Below, one piece after another: positions 1 through 6,577 of a stretch of DNA of 8,066 bases (positions are counted from its first letter, which is position 1; every line of letters begins with the position of its first letter). The notes below the pieces were generated by a model. The model had not been told where the DNA came from and searched no databases. It saw only the letters and a list, made by a program, of their open reading frames with translations. The translations under genes and the position numbers were made by a program. This stretch comes from Cesiribacter sp. (GTDB lineage Bacteria > Bacteroidota > Bacteroidia > Cytophagales > Cyclobacteriaceae): contig JASLAE010000368.1 of NCBI GenBank assembly GCA_030147305.1, forward strand, positions 1 to 8,066, in the 5' to 3' direction.

Positions 1-739
1 TCCACATAAAATTTGCGGCTGCAGCGTAATCTGTAGGGTCTTGTTGCACCCTGGGCCCTACCTCAATAAGGGTGGTCAGGATACTTTCAGCAAAACGGTC
101 CTGCAGATAGGCGTGGGCAGGGTAAGTAAGGTATTGCTCCAGCACATGGGTAAAAGCATCGGTAATACCGTTCTGGATCTGACGCTTGGGCAATGTTTCA
201 ATAACCTGGGGATCCAGTATGGAAAATACAGGAAAAAGTCCCGGGCCGCCCATGGTACGCTTTTCTTTAATTTCCGAACGATTGATCACAGCACCTGAAT
301 TCATTTCAGAACCTGTGGCTGGCAGCGTAAGCACTGCCCCAAAAGGCAGACCTTTGCCTTCTTCGGTTCTTATACTCTTGTCAAGAATCTGCCATGCATC
401 ATCACCCTGATAGCGTGCTGCAGCCGAAATAAATTTCACCCCGTCAATCACAGAGCCACCACCAACAGCCAGCATAAAATCAATATTTTTCTCTTTGATC
501 AGAGCAACTGCCTTCATCAGCGTTGAAAACTCAGGATTAGCTTCAATGCCACTAAACTCTTCTACCTGATGGTTTTTAAGTGCTGCCATTACCTGATCAT
601 ACACCTTATTTTTTTTGATGCTGCCGCCACCATACAGCAGCAAAACGCGGGCATTGGCAGGCACTTCTTTTGCGAGCGCCGCTATCTGATTTTTACCAAA
701 TATAATCTTTGTCGGATTTTTGAATTCGAAGTTTTGCAT
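1..739 (-). CDS. yqhD: YqhD-type iron-containing alcohol/aldehyde dehydrogenase, 3' end cut by window edge
   Basis: Reads from ATG at 739 to the window edge, giving 246 codons of a family usually about 387 residues long, so roughly the last 140 residues are missing. The N-terminus MQNFEFKNPTKIIFGKN is typical of group III iron-containing (metal-dependent) alcohol dehydrogenases. The glycine-rich GGGS followed by IDG near residue 95 is the NADP(H)-binding segment, and LPATGSE follows near residue 140. GITDAFTHVLEQY places Asp194 and His198 exactly at the metal-ligand positions of E. coli YqhD; the other two ligand histidines (267 and 281 in E. coli) lie beyond the edge. Family members reduce many aldehydes with NADPH in the cytoplasm and often serve in aldehyde detoxification. 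No Shine-Dalgarno is seen; the start is chosen because it matches the family N-terminus. A weak TATTTTAG box lies upstream on the minus strand. The gene is separated from the tape measure gene by a terminator, so it is probably transcribed alone. The physiological substrate cannot be read from sequence. Confidence 0.93.
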   Translation of the reverse strand, partial: MQNFEFKNPTKIIFGKNQIAALAKEVPANARVLLLYGGGSIKKNKVYDQVMAALKNHQVEEFSGIEANPEFSTLMKAVALIKEKNIDFMLAVGGGSVIDGVKFISAAARYQGDDAWQILDKSIRTEEGKGLPFGAVLTLPATGSEMNSGAVINRSEIKEKRTMGGPGLFPVFSILDPQVIETLPKRQIQNGITDAFTHVLEQYLTYPAHAYLQDRFAESILTTLIEVGPRVQQDPTDYAAAANFMW

Positions 740-806
740 GTGTAGTTGTGTACTGACTTAAAAAATTCTATCTGCTGTGCTAAAATAACAGGCTTTAAAA
801 GAATAC

Positions 807-825
807 ATCAGGCGATTTTCCTGAT
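807..825. repeat. Short inverted repeat upstream of yqhD
   Basis: Six-base arms ATCAGG (807-812) and CCTGAT (820-825) flank a seven-base AT-rich loop, about 70 bases before the yqhD start. It could be an operator half-site pair or a chance hairpin. No T-run follows on the minus strand, so it is not a convincing terminator. Confidence 0.25.
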
Positions 826-928
826 CACCTTTTTAACACTCAGCCGTGACTGATGGTTCTGCCCATTTGCTGGTAACTGACTTCCATCGCCATCTTAGCC
901 AGGTCTGCTTTTGCTTAGTGGCCAAGTT

Positions 929-963
929 GAAAAAAATGAAAACGGGCTATATTTCGCCTGTTT
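929..963 (-). terminator. Intrinsic terminator of the tape measure gene
   Basis: On the minus strand an eight-base-pair stem (AAACAGGC / GCCCGTTT, including one G-T pair) with an eight-base loop is followed by TCATTTTTTTC. It begins about 40 bases after the TAA stop at 1004-1006, the expected place for a rho-independent terminator. It isolates the tape measure gene from yqhD downstream. Confidence 0.7.
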
Positions 964-1003
964 CTCATAGCTAGCTACTGCACAAAAGCACAGCCATATA
1001 CAA

Positions 1004-2398
1004 TTACCAGCTAAACTGGATCAACTGCTTGTCGAAGGGCGTTTCGAACTGGTGTACGGCTGGGAGCAGCTGTTCTGTTAGCAGTTTGTCAGGTTGCTGC
1101 TCCATTTTGATGATCCAACCATTTTCACTTCTTTCCAGCAGGCCATTCCGCATCAAGTAATGGTCACGTAAATGGGTAATAGAGCTGCATTTTAGTATGC
1201 TCCAATGCGTAATCACAGTTTTTAACAATTCGGTGGTTTCGCGCCGCACTTTGGCAGTTATAATGAGCCTGGCCGGGATAGGATGGTATAAGGGCACATC
1301 ACACAACACCTTATTAAAGACCAACTGATGCTCTGGCGTTCCGGATTGGCCCGTACACAGGAAATGCAGCAATTGTGCAGCTCTCACACGATTCTCCAAC
1401 TCTTGAAGCATCTTTTCATTAACACCGATGACACTCAGGATATATGGCTTTATAAAGTCATAAAGCAAGACAAGCCCTGCATTTGCAACCGGAATGCTGG
1501 TATTATCCTTGACAACTTTTGATGCTGGTGTATCCTCTTGGTTTAGCGGTAATAATTCAACGGGAACCGGTACTTTAGGATTGGCACTGCTTATTAGTAG
1601 TGTCCGGTGCTGGATATCAACATCTGGGTTGAGTTTAATAAGGTGTGATGCGAGCAATATGGCCTTTTTTGCTTCGTTCCTGCGCAGCATCAGCAGCTGA
1701 TGAGCCAGGATGCTGATCGCAGATCCATGGGGGGCTATGGTAACTGCATGGTTCAAAAGTAATTCCAGTAGCTGACGGGTAATGCTGCTGGAAAATATAC
1801 CCTGCTGCAACAGCCTGATCCATTCTTCTAGCAATGTATAACCACTCAGCTGTAGCTTGTCGGTGAGCTTCAAGATCCAATTCAGCGCTTCTCGTAAAGT
1901 AAACTGATTGATAAAACGCTGACGAGCTGTCTGGTCTTTGAGTGACTTACAGAGAAAATCAAGTGTAGCAGTAGGGTTTTGATGGTAATAACCTTCTAAC
2001 AGCCGTGAAAAGTTAAATCCTTTGGCTGGTCGGAAATATTCCGGAATGAGCCCCTGTTGTAGAAAAACAGCCAGTCCCTGAAGAGCCCTGGTTTGATTGG
2101 TATCCGGATGGACTTGTGCTTCATGATCATTATCTTTTGCTTGTTCCGGAAAAAGTTCGAGCCGTATAAGTTCTTTCAGTTGTTCTTCTGAAGTTGCCTG
2201 TGCCAGCTTTTCCAGATTTATAGTCATGGTATTAAATGATCCACTGTCAGAACGACCGTGTTCTTCCAATACCTGTTGTAATGCGGGTAGTATCTGTTGA
2301 AAGTAGAGCTCACGTACATGATCCTGCAGCAGAGCTGCATCATCGACCTTCAGTGCGCTCAGGCCGGTGTGATCCTTTTGGGATAACGGTGAGGTCAT
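1004..2398 (-). CDS. Contractile injection system tape measure protein family (CIS_TMP), solitary
   Basis: A 464-residue cytoplasmic-type protein without signal peptide or membrane segment, rich in Leu and Gln and predicted largely helical. I recognise the CIS_TMP family (the Afp14-like tape measure of extracellular contractile injection systems and Bacteroidota T6SS-iii-like particles) from three regions. Residues about 57-85 (MTINLEKLAQATSEEQLKEL) match the family's early 'I-x-x-L-E-I-D-L-G' block. Residues about 108-122 (LQGLAVFLQQGLIPEYF) match its 'FLxTGxLPWW' block. Residues 306-464 match its C-terminal domain: NAGLVLLYDFIKPYI, RAAQLLHFLCTG (from 339), PEHQLVFNKVLC (355-366), then WSILKCSS, LRDHYLMRNGLLER, and a final FSW in place of the usual LPWM. 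Such proteins set the length of the injection tube. Here the neighbours are metabolic genes and no other injection-system gene is visible. The start at 2398 lies in AT-rich sequence without a Shine-Dalgarno. The frame is uninterrupted, so it looks functional. It is short for the family. Family assignment is firm; an actual tape measure role is inferred. Confidence 0.85.
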   Translation of the reverse strand: MTSPLSQKDHTGLSALKVDDAALLQDHVRELYFQQILPALQQVLEEHGRSDSGSFNTMTINLEKLAQATSEEQLKELIRLELFPEQAKDNDHEAQVHPDTNQTRALQGLAVFLQQGLIPEYFRPAKGFNFSRLLEGYYHQNPTATLDFLCKSLKDQTARQRFINQFTLREALNWILKLTDKLQLSGYTLLEEWIRLLQQGIFSSSITRQLLELLLNHAVTIAPHGSAISILAHQLLMLRRNEAKKAILLASHLIKLNPDVDIQHRTLLISSANPKVPVPVELLPLNQEDTPASKVVKDNTSIPVANAGLVLLYDFIKPYILSVIGVNEKMLQELENRVRAAQLLHFLCTGQSGTPEHQLVFNKVLCDVPLYHPIPARLIITAKVRRETTELLKTVITHWSILKCSSITHLRDHYLMRNGLLERSENGWIIKMEQQPDKLLTEQLLPAVHQFETPFDKQLIQFSW

Positions 2399-2504
2399 AT
2401 TGTTTATATATTTATATAGCTCAAGGCTATGACCTGATCCAACAAATTCAATATGTCAATGCGGGCAAACCATGATAGATAAATGGTTTTGCATTCGCTG
2501 GAGG

Positions 2505-2534
2505 CAAATATAGGTTTCGACCATTTCGTTAAAA
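2505..2534 (-). promoter_or_regulatory. Candidate Bacteroidota-type promoter of the tape measure gene
   Basis: On the minus strand TATATTTG (2505-2512) fits the Bacteroidota -7 consensus TAnnTTTG perfectly. A T-run (2531-2534, TTTT against the consensus TTTG) lies 18 to 19 bases upstream as the -33 element. Transcription would begin near 2498, leaving a leader of about 100 bases before the ATG at 2398. The -33 element is imperfect, so confidence is moderate. Confidence 0.45.
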
Positions 2535-2555
2535 AGACCAGTAGATCAGGTCTTT
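2533..2555. repeat. Inverted repeat overlapping the -33 region of the tape measure promoter
   Basis: Seven-base arms AAAGACC (2533-2539) and GGTCTTT (2549-2555) with a nine-base spacer. On the minus strand the second arm runs into TTTTT, so it could also act as a weak terminator protecting the promoter from gntP read-through. Alternatively it is an operator at the -33 box. Sequence alone does not decide. Confidence 0.35.
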
Positions 2556-2840
2556 ATCAGGCGCTGAATTTGGTATAAAACCAATAGCTTCCGGATAAAT
2601 AATTGAGCGTAGATTCAATAATTTGTTTAAACATTTATGTGAAATAGGTAAAGCATATACTTTCCTGCAACTTAATTGGCAATTATTTTTAGAATAGTTA
2701 AGATTTTGTTCAAAAAATGTTAAAACTTAAAACAACTGTAGAATTTGTACTCAACTTATAAATCAATTTTATCACTAATGGAACCAAGCTTTTAGAATTA
2801 CATCTATGATAGGATGTTGGTTAAATTCGTAAAGGCTCGC

Positions 2841-2871
2841 GCTGGTAATGTCTTCCGGACACGCCGCCAGC
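2841..2871 (-). other. Possible structured 3' end of the gntP transcript
   Basis: Outer arms GCTGG (2841-2845) and CCAGC (2867-2871) enclose inner arms TGTC (2849-2852) and GACA (2858-2861), in a locally GC-rich patch 17 bases past the gntP stop. No T-run follows on the minus strand, so it is not a standard intrinsic terminator. It may be a 3' stabilising fold or chance. Confidence 0.25.
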
Positions 2872-2888
2872 TGATTTGAATTTCATGA

Positions 2889-4235
2889 TCACAGCAATGC
2901 ATTTAATATAAGAACAACCGTAAAACCACTTAGGGCAACCAGCGTCGTCATCACTGTCCAGGATCTAAAGGTTTGGCGCTCTGTCATGCCAAAGTATTTA
3001 CTCACCAGCCAGAAACCACTATCGTTTACATGCGATAAAATGGAAGCCCCGGATGCGATGGCTATGACCAGCAAAGCTTTCTGAGCATCACCGTAAGCTG
3101 CACCCTCTACCAGGGAAGCAGTCATACCGGCAGCGGTGATCATAGCCACCGTGGAAGATCCCTGCATCATGCGGATTGCTGCAGCGGTTAAAAAAGCAAA
3201 GACCATTGCAGAGAAACCCCAGTTGGTCATGGCTTCTGCCAGCATGGTGCCTGCGCCAGTTTCTGTGAGTATTTGTTTAAAAACACCACCGGCACCCGTA
3301 ATCAAGATGATGATACCAGCAGGAGCGAGTGAACGGGTGGTTATATCCAGCATGCTTTTTCGACTATAGCCCTTGCGAATACCCAAAAGGTACCAGGCCA
3401 GCAGGTTGGCAATGATCAGGGCAATAAATGGGTGTCCTAAAAAAGCAGACCATACTTTAACATGCATAGGGATGCCGGCATCATCAAAAAGCGCACTATT
3501 CAAAAGCGTGTTAAGCAGGATCAGTACCAGTGGGAGGCCAACCAGGCTGCCAATCAGCCCGGGGGAGGGGAGAGTTTCCGGCGTAGCCTCTTCTTCGATA
3601 AAATCTGGTGTTGGTATAAATAGCTTTTTAGAGATGTAATGCCCAAAAAGCGGACCACTCACAATGGCTGCCGGAATTCCCGCAACAAGCCCTGCCAGTA
3701 TAACCCATCCAAGATCGGCTCCCAGAATATCTGCAACCGCTACCGGACCTGGCGTAGGTGGAATAAAAGCATGCGTAATAGCCAGTCCTGCCAGCAATGG
3801 AATGCCATAACGCAGCAGCGATTTACCTGTTTTCCGCTGGAGGGCATAAACTATGGGTACCAGGATAACAAACCCAACATCAAAAAATACCGGGATTGCT
3901 ACAAGAAAGCCTGTTGCCATTAAAGCCCAGGAGGCTTGCTTTTCACCGGTTTTCCCTAGGATGTAAGCAGCCAGCGCCTGTACGCCGCCGGAATGTTCCA
4001 GGATCGCCCCGAACATAGCTCCCAGTCCTACAACAATAGCAATGAAACCCAGTGTGCTTGCCATGCCTGTTTGTACACTTTCCACAATCTTTAAAGGTGG
4101 CATGCCAGCGAGCATCCCCACGGCTATGCTGGCCATGAGTAAGGCCAGAAATGCCTGTATCCTAAAATAAAGAATCAGGAACAACAACAATGCAATGCCC
4201 AGGAACACAGCCAGCAGAAGCGAGTAATCGATCAT
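2889..4235 (-). CDS. gntP: Gluconate:H+ symporter, GntP family
   Basis: A 448-residue inner-membrane protein, the normal length for the GntP family, with about 12 or more hydrophobic segments along its whole length. Family landmarks are the segment IPVFFDVGFVILVPIVY (114-130, with FFDVGF at 117-122), HAFIPPTPGP (155-164), a glycine-rich MIMITGAGG-like stretch in the second half (here IIILITGAGGVFKQIL), and the C-terminal SHVNDSGFWLVSKYFGMTE followed by the last membrane helices. Proteins of this family import gluconate or related sugar acids with protons. The fused gluconokinase/6-phosphogluconate dehydrogenase gene lies 154 bases upstream on the same strand, which strongly supports gluconate as the substrate. 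A perfect hairpin lies between the two genes, so expression may be partly uncoupled. The start at 4235 gives a standard N-terminus running straight into the first membrane helix; no Shine-Dalgarno is seen. Other GntP relatives carry idonate, fructuronate or glycerate, but the neighbour makes those less likely. Confidence 0.93.
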   Translation of the reverse strand: MIDYSLLLAVFLGIALLLFLILYFRIQAFLALLMASIAVGMLAGMPPLKIVESVQTGMASTLGFIAIVVGLGAMFGAILEHSGGVQALAAYILGKTGEKQASWALMATGFLVAIPVFFDVGFVILVPIVYALQRKTGKSLLRYGIPLLAGLAITHAFIPPTPGPVAVADILGADLGWVILAGLVAGIPAAIVSGPLFGHYISKKLFIPTPDFIEEEATPETLPSPGLIGSLVGLPLVLILLNTLLNSALFDDAGIPMHVKVWSAFLGHPFIALIIANLLAWYLLGIRKGYSRKSMLDITTRSLAPAGIIILITGAGGVFKQILTETGAGTMLAEAMTNWGFSAMVFAFLTAAAIRMMQGSSTVAMITAAGMTASLVEGAAYGDAQKALLVIAIASGASILSHVNDSGFWLVSKYFGMTERQTFRSWTVMTTLVALSGFTVVLILNALL

Positions 4236-4291
4236 AGGGATGGTAGCGGTTAAGAAAAGTTACAGAGAAGCACAATCAATACTTACATACT

Positions 4292-4323
4292 AAGAGAAGA
4301 TCTGCATTTGCAGATCTTCTCTT
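4292..4323. other. Perfect 14-bp hairpin between the fused gntK-gnd gene and gntP
   Basis: Arms 4292-4305 (AAGAGAAGATCTGC) and 4310-4323 are perfectly complementary with a four-base loop ATTT. In the direction of operon transcription (minus) no T-run follows (AGTATGTAAG), so it does not look like a full terminator. On the plus strand the sequence after it is only mildly T-rich. It may be an attenuator, an mRNA processing or stabilising element, or a terminator with a weak tail. Each arm also contains the palindrome AGATCT. Confidence 0.6.
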
Positions 4324-4389
4324 TATGTTTAGGTCAGGTCATATATCCACTGAAATAATTTGGTTCTTTTGGCTACTTCAGTTGTGAAT

Positions 4390-6300
4390 TCATAAAGCTT
4401 TCCAAATGGTATGGAATGACTGATCTGCAGGTTTGTCTTTGCGTTTGTACGTATGGGCACCAAAATAATCGCGCTGTGCCTGCAGGAGGTTGGCAGAAGA
4501 ATCAGCAGTCAGGGAGCCCAGCAAATAGTTGAGTGCTGCAGACATCACAGGCAGGGCATAGCCCAACTGTAAACCGCCTGCTATAATTCTGCTAAATCCT
4601 TGATGATAGTTTTTAAAATTTTCTACAAACGTTGGTGCAAGCAAGATGCTTGGCGAAGTTTTAAATACATCCACCAGCTCCTCCATAAGTTGGGAGCGAA
4701 TGATGCAGCCATTTGTCCAGATGCGGGCAATTTCACTCAGGTTTAAATCCCATTGTTCCTGGTCCGAAACCTCCAGCATCAGGTTAAAGCCAATATCATG
4801 GTTTATGATGCGGGTGGCCTGGTATGCAAGTTTCAGATCTGCTATTACCTGTTCCCGGTTTTCCGCTGACACTGTCATAGGATTGTGCTGATATAGGGTT
4901 GCAGCGCGCACCCTTTTTGCTTTGAATGAAGAAAGGGAACGTGCCATTACCGCCTCTGTAAGTGGGCCATAGGGAATGCCATATTCCAGCGCGGCCACGG
5001 CAGACCAGCCACCTGTGCCTTTCTGTGCTGCCTGGTCCATGATCTTGTCCAGCAGCAGCTCACCGTCTTCTTCTGTCTGTAAAATGTCGATGGTGATCTC
5101 CAGCAGATAGCTGTCCAGCCCACCATTTTTCCAGCCATTAAGTACCCGGGCAATTTCCTGAGGAGGGAGCTGCAGGGCATAACGCAATAGGGTATAGGTT
5201 TCGGCCAGTACCTGCATTTCTGCATATTCTATGCCATTGTGCACCATTTTCACAAAATGTCCGGCTCCATCAGGGCCTATATAAGTAGTGCAGGGTTTTC
5301 CGTTTTTATCCCTGGCTGCTATGGTTTCCAAATAACGGGACACCAGCCTGTACCCATCCTTAGGGCCACCGGGCATCATAGAGGGGCCCTTCAGGGCACC
5401 TTCTTCTCCACCGGAAATGCCTGTACCCACAAATGATATTTCCTTTTCAGCAAGGGCTTTTGTTCTGCGGGCTGTGTCTTTATAAAGTGAATTGCCCCCG
5501 TCGATGATTACATCTTCCGGGCTAAGTAAGGGCAGTAATTCCTGGAGCTGATAATCAACTACCGGACCGGCCACAATCATCAGTAAAATCTTTCGTGGCT
5601 GTTCCAGGGAAGCAACAAACGCTGCCAGATCATCAAATGCCTGGACATTAGCATACCCTGGATGATCCCTCAAAACATTTTTAGCTATGTCAACTTCCCT
5701 GTCGGGCACATGGCGATTATAAATGGAAAGGCTTATGTCTTTGCCGGCAAGGTTAAGGGCCAGGCTTTTGCCCATTACGCCCATGCCAATAATGCCAAAT
5801 TCAGATAGCTTAGTCATTGTTTTGATCTTTGAAATAATTTGCCCGACAATTTCATCCGGGGTAGAAGCAACGTTAAGGTGAATGCCATAAGCTGGTTTTT
5901 CCAGAATTTTCAATTGCGAATCCAACAGAGTTGCCGGCATATAATGCCCTGTACGGGCAGAGATGCGCTCCATCAGTAATTCACGGGAACCTTCCAGAAA
6001 CACCCAGGTGATTTGAGAGTGGGGTATTGATTGTAAGGTTATGCGGTACTGTTCCTTTAGGGCGGAACAGGCCAATACGGCACCGCCTTGTTTCTCCCAC
6101 TCTACAATAGCATCGGCCAGCTCCAATAACCAGTCCTGTCGGTCATCGTCGGTCAGGGGGATGGATTGTCCCATTTTTGTGACATTGGCTGGAGGATGGT
6201 AATCGTCGGCATCATAAAAGGGGAGGTTCAATGCTTTGGCCAGCCTGGCACCTATGGTAGACTTGCCGCTGCCCGAAACCCCCATTACAATAAAAATCAT
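4390..6300 (-). CDS. gntK-gnd: Bifunctional gluconokinase / 6-phosphogluconate dehydrogenase fusion
   Basis: One uninterrupted frame of 636 residues. Residues 1-160 are a GntK-type gluconokinase: Walker A GVSGSGKST (7-15), the substrate segment DADDYHPPANVTKM (30-43), PLTDDDRQDWL (48-58), ACSALKEQYR (77-86) and the lid-region RTGHYMP (116-122). Residues 162-636 are a full-length 6-phosphogluconate dehydrogenase (475 residues): dinucleotide-binding GIIGMGVMG (169-177), Asn195-Arg196 after the second strand as in NADP-dependent forms, DGGNS (267-271), SGGEEGALKGPSMMPGG (296-312), catalytic Lys351 and Glu358 within KMVHNGIEY, KGTGGWS, IWTNGCIIRS, and the terminal YFGAHTYKR followed by FHTIW. Together they phosphorylate gluconate and then oxidatively decarboxylate it to ribulose-5-phosphate, yielding NADPH, in the cytoplasm. 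Both halves keep their key residues, so both activities are expected. There is almost no linker: residue 162 is a Met where free-standing dehydrogenases start. gntP follows 154 bases downstream, suggesting an operon. The start at 6300 sits directly before the P-loop strand, as in GntK. Confidence 0.95.
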   Translation of the reverse strand: MIFIVMGVSGSGKSTIGARLAKALNLPFYDADDYHPPANVTKMGQSIPLTDDDRQDWLLELADAIVEWEKQGGAVLACSALKEQYRITLQSIPHSQITWVFLEGSRELLMERISARTGHYMPATLLDSQLKILEKPAYGIHLNVASTPDEIVGQIISKIKTMTKLSEFGIIGMGVMGKSLALNLAGKDISLSIYNRHVPDREVDIAKNVLRDHPGYANVQAFDDLAAFVASLEQPRKILLMIVAGPVVDYQLQELLPLLSPEDVIIDGGNSLYKDTARRTKALAEKEISFVGTGISGGEEGALKGPSMMPGGPKDGYRLVSRYLETIAARDKNGKPCTTYIGPDGAGHFVKMVHNGIEYAEMQVLAETYTLLRYALQLPPQEIARVLNGWKNGGLDSYLLEITIDILQTEEDGELLLDKIMDQAAQKGTGGWSAVAALEYGIPYGPLTEAVMARSLSSFKAKRVRAATLYQHNPMTVSAENREQVIADLKLAYQATRIINHDIGFNLMLEVSDQEQWDLNLSEIARIWTNGCIIRSQLMEELVDVFKTSPSILLAPTFVENFKNYHQGFSRIIAGGLQLGYALPVMSAALNYLLGSLTADSSANLLQAQRDYFGAHTYKRKDKPADQSFHTIWKAL

Positions 6301-6400
6301 GGTGGCGATTGTTTAAAAACTAGACCAGACTCAATAAAAATCCTGATAATCTTAAAAGAACAAAAAAAGGGGGAGAGTTTAAACTTTATTGAGCAGAAGA

Positions 6401-6431
6401 TGTGCGAAAGCAGCTGATGTAAATAAATTTG
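6401..6431 (+). promoter_or_regulatory. Candidate Bacteroidota-type promoter of the deaminase gene
   Basis: TAAATTTG (6424-6431) fits the -7 consensus TAnnTTTG and TGTG (6401-6404) is one base off the -33 consensus TTTG, with a 19-base spacer. Transcription would start near 6438, leaving a leader of about 140 bases before the ATG at 6578. No equally good match was found for the divergent gntK-gnd gene on the minus strand. Confidence 0.4.
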
Positions 6432-6457
6432 TTCACGAATGTAACAGTCCAGCTGCT
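6409..6457. repeat. Inverted repeat enclosing the deaminase -7 box
   Basis: Eight-base arms AGCAGCTG (6409-6416) and CAGCTGCT (6450-6457) are exact reverse complements, 33 bases apart. The left arm lies in the promoter spacer and the right arm just past the expected transcription start. This is a plausible operator or leader hairpin in the divergent region; each arm contains the self-complementary CAGCTG, which raises the chance of coincidence. Confidence 0.3.
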
Positions 6458-6577
6458 CCTCAGATTCATCATCCATTGCTGTACCAGATGAAAAATGATA
6501 AGCCTGGGAAGGAAACATATTGGCTTTCATATATATTAAGCACTTACTATTTACAGCTACAAAAGCATTTACAGCAT

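Larger units (their letters stand above)
2399..2888. other. AT-rich non-coding gap between gntP and the tape measure gene
   Basis: This 490-base stretch holds no credible gene on either strand. It contains a candidate promoter for the tape measure gene (2505-2534), an inverted repeat (2533-2555), a very AT-rich core (about 2560-2820), and a small GC-rich foldable patch (2834-2872) close to the gntP stop. A nine-base inverted pair, GACCTGATC at 2431-2439 and GATCAGGTC at 2544-2552, encloses the promoter. A 21-codon plus-strand ORF at 2814-2879 has no recognisable similarity and is not called. Confidence 0.6.

Noticed and set aside
41..410. Two plus-strand open frames (41-298 and 186-410)
   Set aside because: They are antisense to yqhD, whose catalytic motifs on the minus strand fit the family residue for residue.
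1635..1880. An 81-codon minus-strand frame within the tape measure gene
   Set aside because: It is an overlapping alternate frame of a gene with conserved family blocks and shows no features of its own.
2814..2879. A 21-codon plus-strand ORF in the AT-rich gap
   Set aside because: It is too short, has no recognised similarity, and its GC-rich end coincides with the foldable patch next to gntP, which is as likely a transcript 3' element.
800..3420. Recurring GATCAGG/CCTGATC heptamers (for example 820, 1814, 2433, 2544, 3413)
   Set aside because: Copies occur inside coding sequence as well as between genes, without regular spacing or orientation, so they look like chance rather than a repeat family.
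4947..5225. A 92-codon minus-strand frame within the dehydrogenase domain
   Set aside because: It is an alternate-frame shadow; the main frame carries the catalytic motifs through this stretch.
6389..6577. A 63-residue N-terminal extension of the deaminase from ATG 6389
   Set aside because: The extension has no family similarity, overlaps the candidate promoter, and would make the protein longer than its relatives; ATG 6578 gives the normal N-terminus.
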